This document shows, in pieces, positions 61,411 through 64,000 of a DNA stretch of 64,000 nucleotides. The position numbers and the translations under genes were made by a program. Each line of letters starts with the position of its first letter. The stretch's first letter is position 1. Source of the DNA: an uncultured Lachnospiraceae bacterium. Lineage in GTDB: Bacteria > Bacillota > Clostridia > Lachnospirales > Lachnospiraceae. The stretch lies in assembly GCA_944380605.1 (NCBI GenBank), contig CALWIA010000015.1, positions 62,001 through 126,000 of the forward strand, read 5' to 3'. The notes under the pieces were generated by a model. The model did not search any database. It was not told where the DNA came from and saw only the letters and a program-made list of their open reading frames with translations.

Positions 61411-63069
61411 CTACGCTTCTTCCGGCTCTTCCAGTTCTTCCTCGTCGTAGGTGTTGACGACGGTAAATACCTGTCTCTTTCTGGCCATTTCATCATTTTC
61501 CAGATACTCGTCGTAGGTGGTGATCTTGTCGATCAGATGGCCGCCGACGATTTCCATAATCCGGTTGGCCGTGGTCTGCACGATCTGATGGTCTCTGGAG
61601 GAGAAAATCAGCACGCCTGGGAATTTCATCAGGCCGTTGTTCAGAGCCGTAATGGCTTCCATGTCCAGATGGTCCGTAGGCTCGTCCAGCATCAGCACGT
61701 TGGCCCCGGAGATCATCAGTTTGGACAGCATGCAGCGCACCTTCTCGCCTCCGGACAGCACCTTGACCTTTTTCACGCCATCCTCGCCGGCAAACAGCAT
61801 CCGGCCCAGGAAGCCGCGGACATAGGTGACGTCCTTTTCCGGCGAATACTGGGTCAGCCACTCCACAATGGTCTCGTCGTTGTCAAATTCCGCGCTGTTG
61901 TCCTTGGGGAAGTAGGACTGGGTGGTGGTCAGGCCCCACTTGTAGCTGCCCTCGTCCGGCTCCATCTCTCCCGCCAGAATCTGGAACAGCACCGTCTTGG
62001 CCTGTTCGTTGGGTCCCACCAGCGCCACCTTGTCTTCCCGGTTGAGAATAAAGGAAATGTTGTCCAGCACCTTGACGCCGTCAATGGTCTTGGACAGGTT
62101 CTCCACCGTCAGCACTTCGTTGCCGATCTCGCGGAAGGGACGGAAATCGATATAGGGGTATTTCCGGCTGGAAGGCTTGATCTCATCCAGCTGGATTTTC
62201 TCCAGCGCCCGCTTCCGGGACGTGGCCTGCTTGGATTTGGAAGCGTTGGCGGAGAACCGCTGGATAAATTCCTGCAGTTCCTTGATCTTTTCTTCCTTCT
62301 TCCGGTTGGCTTCCTTCATCTGGCGGATCATCAGCTGGCTGGACTCGTACCAGAAGTCGTAGTTGCCGGCGTACAGCTGAATCTTGCCGTAGTCGATGTC
62401 CGCCGTATAGGTGCAGACCTTGTTGAGGAAATACCGGTCGTGGGACACCACGATCACCGTATTTTCAAAATTGATCAGAAACTCCTCCAGCCAGGCGATG
62501 GCGTCCAGGTCCAGGTGGTTGGTGGGCTCGTCCAGCAGCAGGATGTCCGGGTTGCCGAACAGCGCCTGGGCCAACAGCACCTTGACCTTCAGGGCGCCGG
62601 TCAGGTCCTTCATCTGGGTGTAGTGGAACTCCGTATCCACGCCCAGGCCGTTTAACAGGCTGGCCGCGTCGGATTCCGCCTCCCAGCCGTTCATTTCCGC
62701 GAACTCCGCTTCCAGATCCGCCGCCCGGATGCCGTCCTCGTCGGAAAAATCCTCCTTCATGTAAATGGCGTCCTTTTCCTTCATCACCTCATACAGCCGG
62801 GGATTTCCCATAATCACCGTATCCAGCACCGGATAGGCGTCGTATTTGAAATGGTCCTGCTGCAAAAAGGACAGCCGCTGTCCCGGCGTGATCACCACAT
62901 CGCCGCTGGTGGGCTCCAGCTGGCCGGACAGAATCTTTAAAAAGGTGGATTTGCCCGCTCCGTTGGCGCCGATCAGGCCGTAGCAGTTTCCTTCCGTAAA
63001 TTTGATATTGACGTCTTCAAACAGGGCCTTTTTCCCCACCCGAAGCGTCACATTGTTGGCACTAATCAT
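61411..63069 (-). CDS. ABC-F family ATP-binding protein with one degenerate ATP site
   Basis: The 552-residue protein has two ABC domains and the linker typical of ABC-F translation factors (about 250-300, charged helix), with no membrane part. NBD1 has an intact Walker A GANGAGKS (34-41) and DEPTNHLD but a signature LTGAL (156-160) in place of LSGGQ. NBD2 has signature LSGGE (438-442) and DEPTDHLD, but Walker A reads GPNEQAKT (352-359), lacking the last Gly, and the switch region is SRDH. So one composite site is normal and one is altered. It probably acts on ribosomes; antibiotic protection is not implied. Confidence 0.9.
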   Translation of the reverse strand: MISANNVTLRVGKKALFEDVNIKFTEGNCYGLIGANGAGKSTFLKILSGQLEPTSGDVVITPGQRLSFLQQDHFKYDAYPVLDTVIMGNPRLYEVMKEKDAIYMKEDFSDEDGIRAADLEAEFAEMNGWEAESDAASLLNGLGVDTEFHYTQMKDLTGALKVKVLLAQALFGNPDILLLDEPTNHLDLDAIAWLEEFLINFENTVIVVSHDRYFLNKVCTYTADIDYGKIQLYAGNYDFWYESSQLMIRQMKEANRKKEEKIKELQEFIQRFSANASKSKQATSRKRALEKIQLDEIKPSSRKYPYIDFRPFREIGNEVLTVENLSKTIDGVKVLDNISFILNREDKVALVGPNEQAKTVLFQILAGEMEPDEGSYKWGLTTTQSYFPKDNSAEFDNDETIVEWLTQYSPEKDVTYVRGFLGRMLFAGEDGVKKVKVLSGGEKVRCMLSKLMISGANVLMLDEPTDHLDMEAITALNNGLMKFPGVLIFSSRDHQIVQTTANRIMEIVGGHLIDKITTYDEYLENDEMARKRQVFTVVNTYDEEELEEPEEA

Positions 63070-63108
63070 ATTTTTTACCTTTCCATCTGATTTGAAACTT
63101 TATCCCGT

Positions 63109-63139
63109 AAAAATGGGGTCCGGTCCGGGCCCCATTTTT
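63109..63139 (-). terminator. Terminator after the HIT gene
   Basis: On the minus strand AAAAATGGGG pairs with CCCCATTTTT around a G+C-rich loop, ending in five T residues. It separates the HIT gene from the ABC-F gene. Confidence 0.88.
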
Positions 63140-63153
63140 GCAGTTCCTGCTTT

Positions 63154-63573
63154 TTACAGCGCCGCGCGGATCTTCTCCGCCATGGCTTCGTACTCTTCGT
63201 CGGTCAGGTATACCTTGTCCGGATTCATCTGGAAGGTGCTTCCCCACTCGTCGCCGCCGTTGTACTTGGGAACCAGATGCATGTGCAGGTGGCATCCCGT
63301 GTCGCCGTAGGCGCCGTAGTTGACCTTATCCGGGTGGAATACGCTGTGAAGCGCCCGGGCAACCTTGGCTACATCGGCAAAGAAAGCGTTCCGGTCTTCG
63401 TCGCTGATGTCCACCAGCTCGCTGACATGGTCCTTATAGGCCAGAATCACGCGGCCCGGCTTGCTCTGCTCCTTGAAAATGTACAAATAGCCGGAATCCA
63501 TCGGACACACCGGATATCCGAATTTGGCCACCAGTTCTCCCTGCATGCAGTATGCACAGTTCTGATCCTTCAT
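63154..63573 (-). CDS. HIT family nucleotide hydrolase/transferase
   Basis: The 139-residue protein has the histidine triad HLHMHLVPK near residue 95, preceded by an N-terminal CAYCMQGELVAKFGYPVCPMD with Cys pairs that may hold zinc, as in Hint/HinT relatives. It hydrolyses AMP-linked or dinucleotide substrates; the natural one is unknown. AAAGGGG precedes the ATG. A terminator follows. Confidence 0.92.
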   Translation of the reverse strand: MKDQNCAYCMQGELVAKFGYPVCPMDSGYLYIFKEQSKPGRVILAYKDHVSELVDISDEDRNAFFADVAKVARALHSVFHPDKVNYGAYGDTGCHLHMHLVPKYNGGDEWGSTFQMNPDKVYLTDEEYEAMAEKIRAAL

Positions 63574-63649
63574 CGTTCTTCCCCTTTCTGCTAAAAGCTA
63601 TCTACAGTGTACCATAAACCGTTTCTTCCGTACAGAGGTATTTTGCCGG

Positions 63650-64000
63650 TTATCCCAGGGAATATACGATCTTTCCGCCGCAGATGGTGGCGTGCACCCG
63701 GCCTTTCAGCTTCCATCCCAGAAACGGCGAGTTGGAGGATTTGGAATGGAAGCCCTCCACGGTCCATTCCTCTTCCGGATCAAACAGCACCAGATCCGCC
63801 GGCGCTCCCGCCTCCAGGCGGCCGCAGTCCAGCCGGTACAGCCGGGCCGGATTCAGGCTCATCTTCCGCATCAGCTGCGGAAGGGTCAGAAGTCCCTTGT
63901 CCACCAGTTCCGTAATGCCGAGGGCCAGAGAAGTTTCCAGCCCCAGGATCCCGCTGGGCGCCTCCGTCAGCGGCTTTGCCTTTTCCTCGGCGCTGTGGGG
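63650..64000 (-). CDS. pyrC: Dihydroorotase, C-terminal part (cut by window edge)
   Basis: Only the last 116 residues are inside the window; the 5' end lies beyond 64000. They begin PHSAEEKAKPLTEAPSGILG, part of the DHAPHS motif of dihydroorotase, followed by TLPQLMRKMSLNPARLYRLDCGRLEAGAPADLVLFDPEEEWTV, the C-terminal strand region of amidohydrolases. PyrC closes the dihydroorotate ring in pyrimidine synthesis. The neighbouring pyr genes, if any, are outside the window. Confidence 0.88.
   Translation of the reverse strand, partial: PHSAEEKAKPLTEAPSGILGLETSLALGITELVDKGLLTLPQLMRKMSLNPARLYRLDCGRLEAGAPADLVLFDPEEEWTVEGFHSKSSNSPFLGWKLKGRVHATICGGKIVYSLG

Overview
The window looks like chromosome from an anaerobic, endospore-forming Firmicute of the Clostridia, most like a gut Lachnospiraceae with fairly high G+C. 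This is inferred from gene content. Sporulation is indicated by a SipL-like SPOCS/LysM protein, SpoIIID, a YtvI-type membrane protein and a CotS-family protein. Anaerobic oxidative-stress defence is indicated by two rubrerythrins beside a PerR/Fur-type regulator. Gut life is suggested by a choloylglycine (bile salt) hydrolase-type enzyme. Other Gram-positive marks are a proline T-box, the c-di-AMP receptor DarA and a RelQ-type alarmone synthetase. Almost all genes have strong AGGAGG-type ribosome binding sites and many overlap by ATGA, so the region is densely operonic.

Layout. 1-1.9 kb: two tandem tyrosine recombinases (+). 1.9-4.3 kb: two paralogous secreted TolC-like coiled-coil proteins (-) behind a consensus promoter with an operator-like palindrome. 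4.4-6.4 kb: GntR regulator, ispE, GIY-YIG protein. 6.6-10.8 kb: sipL-like, ttcA-like, cysE, PrcB-like lipoprotein, spoIIID. 11-13 kb: nitroreductase, NUDIX, YjbR and ThpR enzymes. 13.1-16 kb: bile salt hydrolase-type enzyme, tag, brnQ. 16-19.3 kb: GNAT, darA, azlD, azlC and a CcdA-thioredoxin fusion. 19.4-29 kb: a long leftward run: RpiB-like isomerase, aldo/keto reductase, HAD phosphatase, xpt, PPIase lipoprotein, M18 peptidase, dtd, GDPD, relQ, S1 protein. 29.5-32.9 kb: rightward PHP phosphoesterase, LysR, PerR-like regulator, reverse rubrerythrin and rubrerythrin. 33-39 kb: leftward FAH protein, glpK, P-type ATPase, M42 peptidase. 39.3-41.8 kb: luxS and a KtrAB-type K+ system. 41.9-43.8 kb: a lone AAA+ ATPase/nuclease fusion that stands out from its housekeeping neighbours. 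43.8-51.6 kb: leftward phosphosugar mutase, CotS-like, CCA transferase, T-box-controlled proS, ytvI-like, pseudouridine synthase. 51.7-59.6 kb: hemolysin III protein, DUF624 protein and a divergent membrane protein, GNAT, cyclophilin, SIMPL lipoprotein, alanine symporter, zinc-dependent PLC-like protein, small lipoprotein. 59.8-64 kb: BCCT transporter, ABC-F protein, HIT protein and the 3' part of pyrC, cut by the window edge.

Most of the window is core metabolism. The parts that stand out are: the AAA+/PD-(D/E)XK gene at 41.9 kb, whose promoter is wrapped in a 17-bp perfect inverted repeat; the TolC-like pair in what should be a single-membrane organism; the tandem recombinases; an ABC-F protein with one degenerate ATP site; and several dyad elements at promoters (4.34, 23.7, 29.3, 31.65, 51.68 kb). 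I saw no tRNA, rRNA, CRISPR array, insertion sequence or prophage block. All function calls come from reading motifs by eye; no database search was run.
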